This document shows positions 33,192-44,673 of a stretch of DNA of 64,000 nt, piece by piece. The notes beneath the pieces were generated by a model. It did not search any database and had not been told where the DNA came from. It worked only from the letters and a program-made list of their open reading frames with translations. Where the stretch lies: contig NC_084461.1 of assembly GCF_027409185.1 (NCBI RefSeq), positions 233,322,999-233,386,998 of the forward strand, written 5' to 3'. Every line of letters begins with the position of its first letter. The first letter of the stretch is position 1. The stretch is from Cynocephalus volans (taxonomy: Eukaryota; Chordata; Mammalia; Dermoptera; Cynocephalidae). Position numbers and translations under genes: made by a program.

Positions 33192-34639
33192 GGATGCCTC
33201 CTCTAAATGGTGGAGTGCCCAGACTTTGTCCTAGGCCCTCAAGCTGCCTCTGTCTACTCCTGGCTTTCAATAATATCCCTATGTCTAATATTCATTTTAG
33301 CTCTAGCTCAGACATTTCCATTGTGCTCCAGACTCACACATCTAACTCTTTACTTGACATTGCCACTTGGATGTTATATAGTAAATAACTTAACTTTGCC
33401 CTTGGCTTCTGGGAGGTAACCTCTAAGTCTTTGGAATGTCAGGCCTGATAGGAGCATGACTCCAATGAGGAAAATTCACATCCCCCAAATAAGACACTCT
33501 TTATGGATTCACAGGGTCCTAAATGGATCCAGTATCCAGCACTGTCTCTGTTAAAGAAGAAGCCACATCAGTTGAGGGGCCACTCCTACACAGGCTGGAT
33601 GCTGGGCACACTTCAACCATCATCTTGTGAATTTGCTGCCTCCAACAGGAGCAGATCACTGACCCACCTCCAGGGGATGAGCTTATAGTTCATGACAAAA
33701 CAGCGTTCAATGGGCTCAGTCTCTGCCCAGGTCAGGGTCAGGGGTCAAAGGTGAGGTCTGATCAGGATTGTGGAGCATACTGCTGACTGACGTGTTCTAA
33801 CTAAACAAAGGCAGAGAGAAAAATTAGGACCAAGGCCAGCCTGCCCTCTTTACCCCTAAAGGCCTGACCCACATTAAGTTCCAAAATCTTTCACAGGGCA
33901 AGGAGACAATCCACTGGCCACCCAAGACGTGGTCTTACAGACAGGCCTGGAGCCAGTGTACTGGAAGAAGGTAGACTGTATGTACCTCAGGGGCACAGAC
34001 AACTTCCCCCTCAGTCACTAGGAAGAGAGGTAGGAAGCTGGCAGTCCCTGAGTGCTAATTAGGAACAGCTGGAATGAAACCAGGTCAGGACAGGAGCTGA
34101 CAACAGCCACCTCATGTCCTCCCATCTCCCCCCACCCCCCACACACACACCTGCTCAGGAGCATCTCTGCCCTGGGGGATTCCCTTTGTACAGGTTGTGC
34201 AGACCTATACAAAGATGGAGTAAAAGGCAGCTCAAAGGTATTCCCTCTAAGAATAAAGGCAGCTGGAAAAGAGTGAAAGAAATCTCATTCTTGTTATTGC
34301 AGCACTGTTTCTTCTCTTATACATTATTGTATCTGAAAGGTCACCCTTTGGGGTTGACAGCTTAAGAATGCGCCTTCTATTTCTCAGTCACGGGGTCTGT
34401 GCGTCACGAGATAGAGGCTGATGTGGTGGCTACTCATAAAATCTTAAATTGCAACCACATGAATAGCTAAAATAAAACCTTCCTGGGCTCTGAGGTTCTG
34501 GCCTTTTTAAAAATTGAATTTATGGGTTGCTCTGCTTTCAGACAGGTGTCCCTCATCCATTCTGGCTTTTGAAAAGAATCATAAACCCTGAGTGAGAGGC
34601 TGGTTTTCCAGGGCACCTCAGGAGGCAGTGATTCTGGTC
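33192..34639. other. Non-coding; L2-like stretch at 33270-33400
   Basis: The stretch ctccagactcacacatctaa ... cttgacattgccacttggatg resembles L2 in sense orientation. A short C/CA-rich tract lies at 34128-34152. No exon is recognised. Confidence 0.45.
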
Positions 34640-35687
34640 CATCCATCCATATATTCATCTTGTGTCCACCCACTCACCCGTCCACAACATCACTTGCAAC
34701 AACTGGCTGAGTGACTGGCTCCATCCAGTAAAGTAGGGATACAGCAGTAACCTCAGAGACATAGTCCCTGACCTTGTGAAACTGGCATTCGGTCGGGTAC
34801 AGCCAAGCAAACCAGTGTAGCAAGATGATTTGTTAGAAATGTACTATAATTTTGTTCTTTACTTAAGTGTTTTGTTTTCCAGATTTAGGGAAACTTTGTC
34901 TCTAAGCTTTCTAAAACTGACAGCAATTTGGTAAAATGTGCTTTATGAACAAAGATGGAAACATTTGCTTTTTTTCCTCTTTGATTCCTCCAAAATTTGA
35001 AAACTGTGTGTATCCTTCTGATTTTTATGGCAATATGGTTATTTGGATAAGTGTAATAAGAATTTGCTGTCACTGTATAACAGGATACAATTGGAAAGAT
35101 TGGTTATAAAATAGCATGTCTCTTCTAAGTTCCTGACCCCACTTCGTATTGCCCTAATTTGGCCTAACTGCTGTTTCATCCCCGACGTGGGACATGAGGA
35201 CCTGAGAATGAGCCTTCCCAGCACCAAGGGATCTGTACAAAGAAAAATGAAAACTTTTTAATCAGGAAATTGATCATCAATGCTTTTTTGAGGAATATTT
35301 TAATCAAAAAGGGGGAAATAATGTCTTATCTACAAAAGCAATTCTTTAAAGTTTCACTGCCTTGAAGGGGGTGCTCATGATTTGGATGAGGCATCCTGTT
35401 CCTAAACAAAGGATTCATATAAGTTCTTAAAATTCTTGATGTGCTAATTAATGTGTAGCTTGCTAACTGTAAACTACCTGCTGTCAAGCAACTGTTAAGA
35501 TGATAAATAAGCAAATGCCCTTGGTCCCTCCACCACTCCAGCTGGGCACCAAAAGCTGTGTCCTCCATCATGTCAAATAGTTCCATGCCACATGAACCCC
35601 TACTGCACCCTGAAAACAGCTTGAAGCAGTCAGATGAGTCGGCGGCCCATTCCATAAAAATGGAAGGAACTATTGACAGTGGGAAAC
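34640..35687. other. Non-coding; L2-like stretch at about 34640-34860
   Basis: The stretch ggatacagcagtaacctcag ... gtccctgaccttgtgaaac is typical of L2 in reverse. The rest (to 35687) is AT-rich without a recognised feature. Confidence 0.4.
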
Positions 35688-36155
35688 TGTTGGAGTGAGC
35701 AGGACTGAAGCCATGTTGGGACCTAAAGCTGCCTGGGCTGCAGAGCGGGGAGGGTTTTAAAAAGGGCAGTTGTTTTTTTCTTTTCTCTCCACTCTTTCTT
35801 CCCATCCCCTGACTTTCTTATCTCGCTTGCTAAATAGGAAAACAAGGCCAAAAAGCTAATTAGTACTTTGCAAAGCTTACAATTCTTTCTTTGAGACTTG
35901 TAGAGTTTTGAGAAATGATCAAGGCAAAATGACTTAAGCTGATCTTGGGCACCAGCCAAGTACACCGGGGCAAATCAAAATCTTTCAGGGTCCTGAGATA
36001 ATAGCGAATATGAGACCAGAAACCAGATGTGGCCTTGGCAAGACCTTGTACCTGACCCATAGAAATGGACCCCTCGTAGCTCACATCTCCTGCTCTCCTG
36101 CTTTTCACTTCCCACATTCCATTCCCTCAACCCTTCCTTTAAAAACCCCTCAGTA
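35688..36155 (+). repeat. LTR-like sequence, left part
   Basis: Starts near tgttggagtgagcagg and runs to ccctcaacccttcctttaaa, which resembles the TATA-proximal part of a mammalian class I LTR. It is interrupted at 36155 by the composite element and resumes at 37278, where AATGAATCTGCTTT-like and gggtttttatctttccctct sequence follows. Confidence 0.5.
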
Positions 36156-36179
36156 GGACTGGACCCCCACCCCGCCCAC

Positions 36180-36375
36180 AGCCAGGCACACTGCCAGTGT
36201 GCCTCAGGGCCCCACCCAAGGGCCTGGGGCATTGAGCCAGGGACTGGAGCCCCCCCAAAACCAGGCACACTGCCAGCACCTCAGGGCCATGCCTGGGGGC
36301 CCGGGGCATCGAGCCAGGGACCAGAACCCCCCCTACAACCAGGCACACCACCAGCACCAAGGAGCATGCCAAAAA
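36180..36375 (+). repeat. GC-rich tandem repeat, about 79-bp unit
   Basis: Units begin at ccaggcacactgccag (36182 and 36261) and at ccaggcacaccaccag (36339). Each runs through ctcagggcc, a ggggcat(t/c)gagccaggga core and a C-run. There are two full copies and one partial. It forms the 5' part of the composite element. Confidence 0.85.
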
Positions 36376-36702
36376 CATCACCTCCGTATGGGTGGCCCAC
36401 CACAGTAACCACGGCTGCCACAAATGTGGCTAGACATCACAAGCACCACGCAGATGGTCCACCAGCCACTGGAGTACATTGTCACAAGGAGAGTCACCAG
36501 CAGAGACCAAAGAAAAGAAGAGGACGTCTCTCTCCACAAATGCCATTCCAGAATGACAGAAGCATCTGCTCTATGATAATATTGGGGGACCTGAACACAC
36601 CTCTCAGCATTGGACAGACCATCTAGGCAACAGATCAACAAAGTAATCATTACTCTTTCAGAGGAAGAAATCTAGGATTATCAGTGGTGGGAGGGGGCAG
36701 GG

Positions 36703-37109
36703 TGATGGAGTTTGGATGTGTTGTCCCCTCCAAAACTCATGTGGAAATTTGATCCCCAGTGTGGCAGTGTTGGAAACTGATTGAGTCATGGGGGCGGATC
36801 CCTCACGAGTGGATTAATGCTCTCCCTGGGGGAGGGGAGATTAATGAGTGAGTTCTCGCTCAATTAGTTCCCACCAGAGCTGGTTGCTTAAAAAGACCCT
36901 CACACCTCCTCTTTCTCTCGCTTCCTCTCTCCATGTGATCTGCTTGTACCCACCAGCTGCCTGCCGCTTTCCACCATGAGTGGAAGCAGCCTGAGGACCA
37001 TGCCCGATGCAGCTGTCCCAGATTCGTAAGCCAAATAAACCTCTTTTCCTTATAAATTACCCAGTCTCAGGTATTTCTGTTACAGCAACACAAAACAGAC
37101 TAAAATACA
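36703..37109 (+). repeat. MaLR (MST-type) LTR inside the composite
   Basis: Begins tgatggagtttggatgtgtt and contains gagtcatgggggcggatcc, catgagtggaagcagcctga, an AATAAA within agccaaataaacctctttt, and aacacaaaacagactaaaat at the end. This is the pattern of MST/THE1-type LTRs. Caggg occurs on both sides (36698-36702 and 37108-37112), compatible with a 5-bp duplication if the LTR ends at 37107. Confidence 0.8.
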
Positions 37110-37277
37110 GGGAGAGGTGGATAGGGAGAGATTGGACAAGGGACTTAAAGAATAAGTACAATTTGTAACAATATATATATACTAGTAATGTTGATTTGAT
37201 CAACATATGTCAACATTGAATCCCCAAAATATGTATAATCAACTATGATTCAATAAATAAATATAAACCCCTCAGTA

Positions 37278-37425
37278 AATTTAAATCTTTGAGATGGGAT
37301 AGCTTACCACCTCCTTGAGCTGAATGCATCTGCTTTTCTAACACCAACCCTTTGACTTCTGGGTTTTTATCTTTCCCTCTCAAGGGGGTTGGCAGCCAGA
37401 CCTGAGTCCAGTAACCGTGGTAGTA
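37278..37425 (+). repeat. LTR-like sequence, right part
   Basis: Continuation of the LTR interrupted at 36155: gagctgaatgcatctgcttt, tctgggtttttatctttccc, ggcagccagacctgagtcc. The end of the LTR is not sharply defined. Confidence 0.5.
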
Positions 37426-37429
37426 GCAT

Positions 37430-37560
37430 GCCGTGTTAGCTGCAGATTAGAATCACCTGGAGCTTTACAAGTCCCTATGCCCTCATTACACCCAGACCAA
37501 TTAAATCAGAAAATCTGGAAATGAGAGCCAGTCATTAGTAGTTCCAAAAGTTCCCCAGGG
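37430..37560 (+). repeat. MER5-type DNA transposon fossil
   Basis: The stretch tgcagattagaatcacctgg agctttacaag ... cagaccaattaaatcaga follows MER5A (a non-autonomous hAT element). Confidence 0.65.
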
Positions 37561-37954
37561 GAATCCAATGGGAATGGTTGGCCGAAGGTGCGGAGTTTGC
37601 AGCTTTGAACACTGGAGACTGAAAGAAGTGTTGTTCCAGCCCCTCAAGATCAGCTGCAGGAAGGGGAGGGTTTGGGTTTCTGCTCCTAGTGGAAGCGGCC
37701 CCAGTGCTCCAAGGATGGCAAGGTCCTGGGTGGAGATGGCAGCCCGTGCACCCAGAGGAACAAAGCTTTTGTAGCCCAGGCTGCAGGCAGAGGTAGGGGC
37801 TGTTGTAGGCATCACAGCAACCTTCTCCAGGAAGCAATGACATTGTTAGCAGGCAGAGCAAAGTAAAGGAAACAGCCATCATGGATCATGTAAGCCTCAG
37901 GGCTTTTGTCTAAGGAGAGCCCAGAAACAAACTGCCCTGGCTGTTACCGTCAAC
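37561..37954. other. No gene or recognisable repeat
   Basis: An open frame of 115 codons on the minus strand starts with a hydrophobic signal-like stretch, but it overlaps the fossil at 37430-37560 and has no known motif. I do not call it a gene. Confidence 0.4.
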
Positions 37955-38335
37955 AGGCTAGACTTGCCCTCTCGCACTAAACAAATGACCCAAATGTCCA
38001 AAAGTTGGCTCAAGGATTGGAAGCTTTATTCAGATATCTGGCATCTGGGGGATGACAGGCTAAAATCATCCCACGTTCTGATGCCTGTTCCGGGGTTTGC
38101 AAAGTGGAAGAGGTGGGAAGGTGACGTGAGGGTTTTGTTCTGCAGGGAAACAGGGGGGCTGGTCGTGGAATTAGCAGAGGGTCTGAGTGAGATATCACGG
38201 TCCCATGATGGACTGGGTGCTTTAGCAACACAGTCTGCAGTTGGTGGAAAGGGCAGTTTCAAACCCAAGAGGTTATTGCGAGGTCAGAGTCCTTATCTTC
38301 TCTGGAGAGCTCAAAGACAATAATCTCAGTCAATT
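37955..38335 (-). repeat. Possible LTR in reverse orientation
   Basis: Read on the minus strand, it has a U3-like CA-rich stretch, then ccagatatctgaataaagct (AATAAA) and a U5-like ccaatccttgagccaac segment. No duplication or precise ends were found. Confidence 0.35.
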
Positions 38336-39037
38336 ACCACTAGAATACAATTTCCTTTAAGCAAGGTGAGTAAATAATCAGCTGGGGTGCTTTGCCTTTC
38401 TCTTAGAATTCCTTTGTTTGCAGTTGATTAGGAAAGGTAAGAAAAACAAGAAAACTTAGTTTCAATTCTTAATTATAGATGTGCAACACCCAAAGTAAAT
38501 CAACATGAGAATGTAATGGGAGATAAACAGAAATACACTTTTGAGAAGGATCCTTTGGGGGCACAATTTCATCTCTGGGCCGTTTCAGCCAGTTTCTCAA
38601 TTCCTCTGCTAACCTCAAGGAAGTGAAGAGTACCGGTTCCTAAATTAATCACTAGCTAACATTTTCTGCTTGGTCTTGGTTACCGTAAAGGTGGCTGTTC
38701 TGTGGCTAAGGTCCCTTTCATGGCTTCCTCATGAGCTGAATCTCATAGCTGGATTGTGTACTATTTAGAAAAATTAAGAAATGTGTCATTTTTGTACCTC
38801 AAGTATCACATAAGAAATTCATAACTTCTCCCCACCCAGTGGTCACACAGGGTGGTAAGTGCTATGAGGGGAGACCCCTGCTGCAGGAGTGTGAGGACAG
38901 CTAGTACTTCTCTCCTTTTACCAGGAGCCCTCAGCCCCCTAAGCCTGCCCTGCTCAGCTCCCAGCCATGCCTCACCAGGACATGTCCTCTAGGCAAGGGC
39001 TTCCAGAGACAGGGGCACATCAACCCCCAAGTGGAGG
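38336..39037. other. No gene or recognisable repeat
   Basis: AT-rich then mixed sequence without supported features. Confidence 0.4.
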
Positions 39038-39410
39038 TGGTGGGGAAACGGAACAATGTGGTCAGGCTCCCCCCGCCTCAGAGCCGGTTCAGGGTGGTTC
39101 GATAACATTGTGTGGGTGGGTGGAGTAAGTGCGCCTGCAAGGCGGCACTGCTTTGGCTGGTGTTTTACTGCCTCCAGTGCCAGCCCTGCGTGGCCATGTT
39201 TTTCCAGATCTGCAGCTTCCAAGGACTGTGTGGCCCATTACCTAGCTCAGAGACCTGTGTGAAGGGGTCCGGTGACCCAGCCTGGCATGTGAAGGATTTG
39301 TGGCCCAGTCTGTGAATGGGCTCGAGGGGTCTGGGAGCTCCAGACCCAGCCTTAGCTCAGCCATCGGCCCAGTCGGTGCATGATTACCAGCAGGTAAAAG
39401 AGCCGCGACA
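39038..39410 (+). repeat. LTR of the ERV-L-like family
   Basis: It aligns along its length with the 3' LTR at 13031-13397: tggtggggaaacggaac start, gtgtgggtgggtggag, cagcttccaaggact, gacccagcctggcatgtgaa, and a gcaggtaaaagagccgcgaca end. It is followed two bases later by tagcgtggtc, similar to the primer site at 8021, so it looks like a 5' LTR that kept the beginning of its internal region. Confidence 0.8.
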
Positions 39411-39897
39411 ACTAGCGTGGTCACGTAGCTCTACAGGAGGGTTGGGGTGGGTCGGGACCCTGGGCTCCAGGCAGCCACACGCTCTCAGGACCGTAAGAGT
39501 TCTTCCTTGTGCTACAGCTCCTCAGGCCCCCTCCCCTCTTGCCCGCTGCCCTTCCCATCCCATGCTTCAGTCTCCTTTCTTCCATGCTCTTCTCAGGGCG
39601 AGGAATTTGAAAGCTTCTTAATTCACTGTCCATCCCTTTTTCTTCTGCAAGGAGGCCTCTTGCCCATCCCTCCAAATTTCTCCTCTTGGTGGCTAGGCCC
39701 AGACCCCAACTTTCTCCTGAAGCATATGGCTTTAAGAATTTCCCTTGCTTACTGTTGGGACTATTGACTATATTTCACAGAAATAAAAAACTGTAAGCTT
39801 GTTCTCTCTGTTGGCACAGCCAACAAGGAACAGCTGGCAGCTTTGTAAATGGCTCCATTAAATCTCAGCTCTGTAGCAGAGCAAAGACTTCCACAGA
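39411..39897. other. Possible ERV leader, then unassigned sequence
   Basis: The first 30 bases (primer-site-like, then cacgtagctctacagg) match the segment following the LTR at 51086 read in reverse. Beyond that nothing is recognised. Confidence 0.4.
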
Positions 39898-40083
39898 CCG
39901 GTGGTTTTCAATCTCAGCTACAGTTTGTATCATCATGGTTTTTTTAATGTAAAATGCCTGGGCCCCACACTCCCCAGAGATTTTGTTTTAATTAGTCTGC
40001 AAGGGGGGAAGTTGAACATTAAGATTGAGTTTTGAGCCCCCAAGGTGATTCTAAAATGTGGCCAGGGTTGAGAACTGCTGCAG
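39898..40083 (+). repeat. MER5-type DNA transposon fossil
   Basis: Terminal parts gtggttttcaatctcagc and gggttgagaactgctgcag form inverted ends. The interior has cctgggccccacactcccca and aaggtgattctaaaatgtgg. Confidence 0.7.
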
Positions 40084-41762
40084 AGAAGCAGACCAGCCTC
40101 TCATGTGCTAAGAGCCTGCCTTGTCATTCAGGGGAGCTCCTCTGAAGGTCATGGTCAGGTATGGGAAATAAAACCTCATCACTCATGTCCTCTAGGGGAT
40201 CGACAGGTTCCCAACCCAGTGCTCCCACCACCTCCAAACTCACTTTCAGGTGCTACAGGCACTGCTGGGGCCACACCCCATCTCTATGCTTGTACATTTT
40301 CCAGGATGAGTTGTTTTCACCTGGTGTACTTTTCAATCAGCAAACCCTTTCTCAGCGGAGCAGGTAGGATGCGAGGGGTGCAGTAGACATCAGACCCAGT
40401 CCTGGCCCTTCATCAAAGAGACCCTTGTCCAACTGGGGAGATGAGCGTTTGACTTGGCTTACTACATCCTCATCTGAGTTTTAACTTAATTTTTTTTTTT
40501 TTTTTTTTTTTTTTAAGAGAATCACCAGCACAGGCAAAAGGCCGGAAGACCTAGCTGAGAAACATCCTCTAGATGAATAGAACAAAAGTAACAGTGGCTT
40601 CCTTCCCTTCCACTAACCCCCCAGCTTGTGGTTTGAAGGGAGAAGGAAAGGTAGGATGCGGCTATTTACACGCTGAGCCTACTTTGGGAATGTGGTAAGA
40701 AAGCAGTAAATGGGAACAAAGGACACATCGATAGGAGAAGAATGATACTGAGGTTCGAGCCAGCTCAGGAGAGGCAAAGAAATATTAAAACAGTGAAAGA
40801 AGTTTTTCCTGGGGAAGAGCAAAGCCTTGCTCGGCTGTAGCCAGTGGCCCGCACTGCCCCTGCAGGTGGGAGTCCTGCAGCAGCAGCCATCGACTCAGCC
40901 CTGATTTGGGGCATAGCTTTGGAGAAGGCAGGGGCACAGGAATGGCTTCCAGGAACAGTGGCCGCACTGACTCGTTTGACATCCTCTTGTGAAGGTATAG
41001 GCCCACCAGTTCTATTGCCCCAGGAACTTGTGCACCACAAGTAAATGGGGAAGGGAGGAGAAAGGTTTGAAATAGAGCCAGAAGTTAATCTGCGAAAAAG
41101 TCAAGTAATCAAATATATACAATTAATGGTAGAAGCTAGAATTCTCACATTGAGTCAAAATAGAAGTTCCTCACTCTCAAGAATAAGTGTATAAAGTTAT
41201 AAGTGCACCATATTTATTTTTTGTAGATGGAAATTGGGTGAAATATGATTTTTCAGATTTCCTGTCTGAAAAATGCAATCTTGTAGGAATACTACAGTGA
41301 GCATGTCTGTATCTGAAGTTGTATGGTTTTATACATCCCAACCATCAATCTGTTAGAGGAAAAGCTAGCTTATTTTTTTTTAACTCATATGAAAATATAA
41401 AATGGCAATTATATGGGAAATGATCAAAACCTATAAAGTCCCCCCCCCACTCCCCAAAAAACTGTAGGAAGATGAAAGTCTGATGTGTTTGGCAGTCATT
41501 CAGTAAAAATATTATGCCATCTTTCTGGATTTGGAGGTCTTTGTGGTATTTGGCAACTTATTCAAATTCGTGTTTTGTGATTTCATATTTTAAATAAATA
41601 TTCACTTTTATGCCTAAAAAAAGGCAGGAAAAAAGTGAAAGTTATAAAAGAGATTCATTACGCAGTGATAATTAGCTGTGCACAGTTTGATTTAGCAACA
41701 GCAAAAAAAATTTTCTTTTAAATAGAGAGTGTTCTCCCAGGGTATTTTAATTACGACTTCAT
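40084..41762. other. Non-coding; T(25) run at 40490-40514
   Basis: The T run has no recognisable SINE body on its right. AT-rich sequence follows from 41090. No exon is supported. Confidence 0.45.
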
Positions 41763-41777
41763 AGAATGTTACAGCTT

Positions 41778-41930
41778 TGGGCCGAGCCCGTGGCGCACTC
41801 GGTAGCGTGCTGCGCTGGCAGCGCGGCGACGCTCCCGCCGCGGGTTCGGATCCTATATAGGAATGGCCGGTGCACTCACTGGCTGAGTGCCGGTCACGAA
41901 AAAGACAAAAAAAAAAAAAAAAAAAAAAAA
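41778..41930 (+). mobile_element. tRNA-derived SINE, two-part (CYN-like), with A-tail
   Basis: An A box (gtggcgcactcgg) and B box (gggttcggatcc) form a tRNA-related 5' part. A second partial tRNA-like head (ggccggtgcactcactggct) follows, then a tail of about 24 A. The 15-bp duplication agaatgttacagctt (41763-41777, 41931-41945) is perfect, so the insertion is recent. This looks like a dimeric colugo-type SINE. Confidence 0.9.
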
Positions 41931-41945
41931 AGAATGTTACAGCTT

Positions 41946-42599
41946 GAAAAGATCTTCCAGGTGATCTTATGCACTTTATTCCTCAGACAGCCGAGGGAAC
42001 TATGGCTGAGAAAAGGAACCAACGCCCAAAGTCGCACTGTCAGTGGCAAAACCGAAATTAGAAGCCAGGCTGGTTTACAGCCAGCAGAGAGGTGCAGAGG
42101 CTTTTCCAGGGAATGAGTCCCATCACTTACTACAGAATTCACACATTGGCAAAAGCCTCTTTCCATCTCTGCAGCACAGAGCTACAGTGCCAGGTGCCCC
42201 CGGTCCAGCAAGCAGGGAGCAAGGCTTTTTTCCCCACAGCGTTGCTTTTAATCCACACACTGCATCCCCCATACTGCCAGATCTGAGCTTCCCACCTCTC
42301 TTTCCTGCAGCTAGAGAGGCTGCCGTGGCAGACGCTGCGGGTGCCCCCTGCTGGCCACACCGGTTATAACAGGCCTAGCTGCCTCCGTTTTACAAATTTT
42401 GGGCCAGTCCCCAGCTGTTTAAGACCCTTACATAAGCTATGGAACTAAAATGGAACAATTCTGCACATTAGGGGGGAAAGGAAATGTTCCACGAGATGTG
42501 TCCTGTTCATGCTCAGTTGAGACTATGGCAATCAGGATTCCATCCACAAGATCCTGAAAGGATGAAGTTGAGGTAGTGTAGCCCAGAGAGGTGCCTTGA
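41946..42599. other. Non-coding; MIR-like at 41946-42070
   Basis: The stretch gagggaactatggctgagaa ... aaagtcgcactgtcagtggc ... attagaagccagg follows a reverse MIR. The remainder is unassigned. Confidence 0.45.
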
Positions 42600-42750
42600 A
42601 ATTTCATGTGCATAGACATCACCTAGGGATCTTGGTATAAGGCAGACTCTGATTAGCTAGGTCTACGGTGGAACCTTGGATCCTGCATTTCTAACCAGCT
42701 CCCAGGTGTCCTGCTGGCCTAAGGACAACATTTGGAGTAGTGATTCTAGA
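42600..42750 (+). repeat. MER5-type DNA transposon fossil
   Basis: The stretch tagacatcacctagggatct ... cctgcatttctaaccagctc, then ccaggtgtcctgctggcc, follows MER5A. Confidence 0.7.
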
Positions 42751-42990
42751 TGAAAGTGCATAGTCAGACCAAATTGTCTGAAACCCCAATTTTTTCACTT
42801 ACTAGCCATGTGATCTCAGACAAGGAACTTAAACGTCTTGAACCCTAAATTCCACGTAGGTAAAATGGGCATGTCCACACCTACGTCACTGCACTTTTGT
42901 GTGGATTGAATAGATACCATATATAAGCCCCTAGGATGGTGTCTGGCATGTTGTAGATGTTCGGTAAATGATGACTTTTACCATCATGTG
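42751..42990 (+). repeat. MIR SINE
   Basis: Has tcacttactagccatgtgat, acaaggaacttaaacgtctt, taggtaaaatgggcatg and ggtgtctggcatgttgtag in MIR order. Confidence 0.8.
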
Positions 42991-43369
42991 GATTTTCTCC
43001 CAATAGGTTTGTGTCCTCGGCAGCTCACTGCTCATAGGTACCGGTAAAGGGCTTTGATTTACACAAACGTGTAAAACACAGCATCTCAAACTTATGAATG
43101 TCATAGATGCATTTATTAACCCCTCGCTGCCAAGGTTAGACCCACCTATCTCTGCAAACCCTGAGGCTTACGGTCAGTTTAGAACTGAATCCTTATCTGT
43201 GGTCTCAGCCGTCCCTGATGAATGTGCATCTCTCCCATCCAAACTGGAAAGACACAGAAGAAATAAGATTGATGCTTCACAGCCGCCCTGGAGGTGAGCA
43301 GTATTTCACATGTGCTCTAGGCAAATGCTGGAATGTGACCTGCAAATAAAATCGACTGAGAGCACCTGG

Positions 43370-43560
43370 GGAGAGACCTGATGCTGTGGAGCTGCAAGGT
43401 CTGGGTTCACACACTAGCATCACTATCCTATGACTGAGTGACTTCAACAAGACTTCTAAGCTAGTTGAGTTTCCTCTTTAGTAAAATAAGATGATGATAA
43501 TGATACATCAAAATTAGACACAGAGTGTAACGTGCTTTGAAAATGATCATCTCCCTTGCC
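43370..43560 (+). repeat. MIR-like SINE
   Basis: The stretch ctgggttcacacactagcat ... ctgagtgacttcaacaagac ... gtaaaataagatgatgataa follows MIR. 42991-43369 holds nothing recognised. Confidence 0.6.
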
Positions 43561-44670
43561 ATGGCTCCTCTTGTGTGAGAGAGCTTGGAATTTAAAATAA
43601 GTTGGGGCCCTTTTTCTACTGTTAGCTCTGGATTTATGGATTCAGGAAGTTAGAGGTAGCAGATGAAACAGAAATGTCCACTTGTGAATAAGACCGCACT
43701 GGCTCCCGTTCCTCTCCAGCTCATTCCTGACTCCACCCCCAATAATGCCAAACTTCCATGGCTCCCCAGATCCCAGTGCCCTTTTACACCTCTGTGCCTG
43801 CTCACATGCCCCTCCCTTTCCCTCTCAATCATTCCCAAACTTCTGACTCTGATCAGTCCAGGGTCTTGGTTGCAACAGAAAGAGGACATCAGGGAAGTCT
43901 CAGGATCATCAGCAAGGCTAGAGAAAGCAGCTGGACAGATGGACGGGAGTGAAGGAAAGTGCAGTCAGAACCACAGCCAAGTCTGCAGCACAGAACAGTC
44001 CAGGGACGATGCCTCTGCTGCCTCCACCAAGCACCCGAAGCCATCGGCATGTGCACCGCCAATGCTGCCAGCCCTGCAGGCTGCCCTGCTCCTGCACTGC
44101 CTCCATCGCCACTGCTGCATGAGCATTGTGGTGGTGCCAACCCTTCCCAGCTACACCTTCCTCCGTGTGTCACATACAAACACACACATCCACACACAGT
44201 CCTTGAACGGCAGTCCCAGCTCCCCTTAGTCACATGGTTTTGGATTTTTCTGACGAGATTTCTGTGACTGCCTTAGGGCAGACTTCCCCAAAGCCAACCT
44301 TGAGAGAAGGAACATGCACGTGTGATTTATGAAGGAAGTTTTCCCAGGGAAGATTGGGGGTGGGGGCGTGCGGGGAAGGGGACCGGAAGAGAAGGAAGCC
44401 AAGGCAGGAGCTACTCAGGCCGAAGTGAAGCAGCGGTGGCTTCAGGCTCACCCCCAGGGGTACTCGAGAGGGTGAACCACACCTCAGAATTGTCCAACCC
44501 AAGGCCAGGGGCTGGGCTTCCACACTCCGTACCCAACAGGCCTCGGTGATGGCAGCCAGGGTTGGAGAAGAAGCGTGGAAACACGCACGCCAAGGCACCT
44601 CCCAGCAAACTGGCCCCAGTCGCCCTAGAACAGTCCTCAAACAAAGCCACAGATGTGAGCCATCAAAAGC
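43561..44670. other. Non-coding; L2-like stretch at 43660-43870
   Basis: The stretch cactggctcccgttcctctc ... cacctctgtgcctgctcaca follows an L2 in sense orientation. Open frames in this GC-rich block overlap on both strands and are not supported as genes. Confidence 0.4.
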
Positions 44671-44673
44671 ACA

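Larger units (their letters stand above)
36156..37264 (+). mobile_element. Composite retroelement with target duplication
   Basis: The unit is flanked by aaacccctcagta (36143-36155 and 37265-37277). The 5' junction reads CTTT/AAAAA, matching the TT/AAAA preference of the L1 endonuclease, so the unit looks mobilised by L1 machinery. In order it contains a GC-rich tandem region (36180-36375), a unique stretch, a short L1 ORF2-like piece (about 36575-36640), a MaLR LTR (36703-37109) and an L1-3'UTR-like end finishing in aataaataaatata. I know no named element with this build; primate SVA is only an analogy. It sits inside an LTR. Confidence 0.7.

Noticed and set aside
37535..37882. 115-codon minus frame with a signal-peptide-like start
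   Set aside because: Overlaps a DNA transposon fossil and has no motif or splice context.
40490..40514. T run as the tail of a reverse SINE or processed pseudogene
   Set aside because: No SINE body or gene-like sequence and no target duplication found next to it.
41766..42116. 116-codon frame spanning the SINE
   Set aside because: Consists of SINE body, a poly-Lys stretch from the A-tail and an MIR; not a gene.
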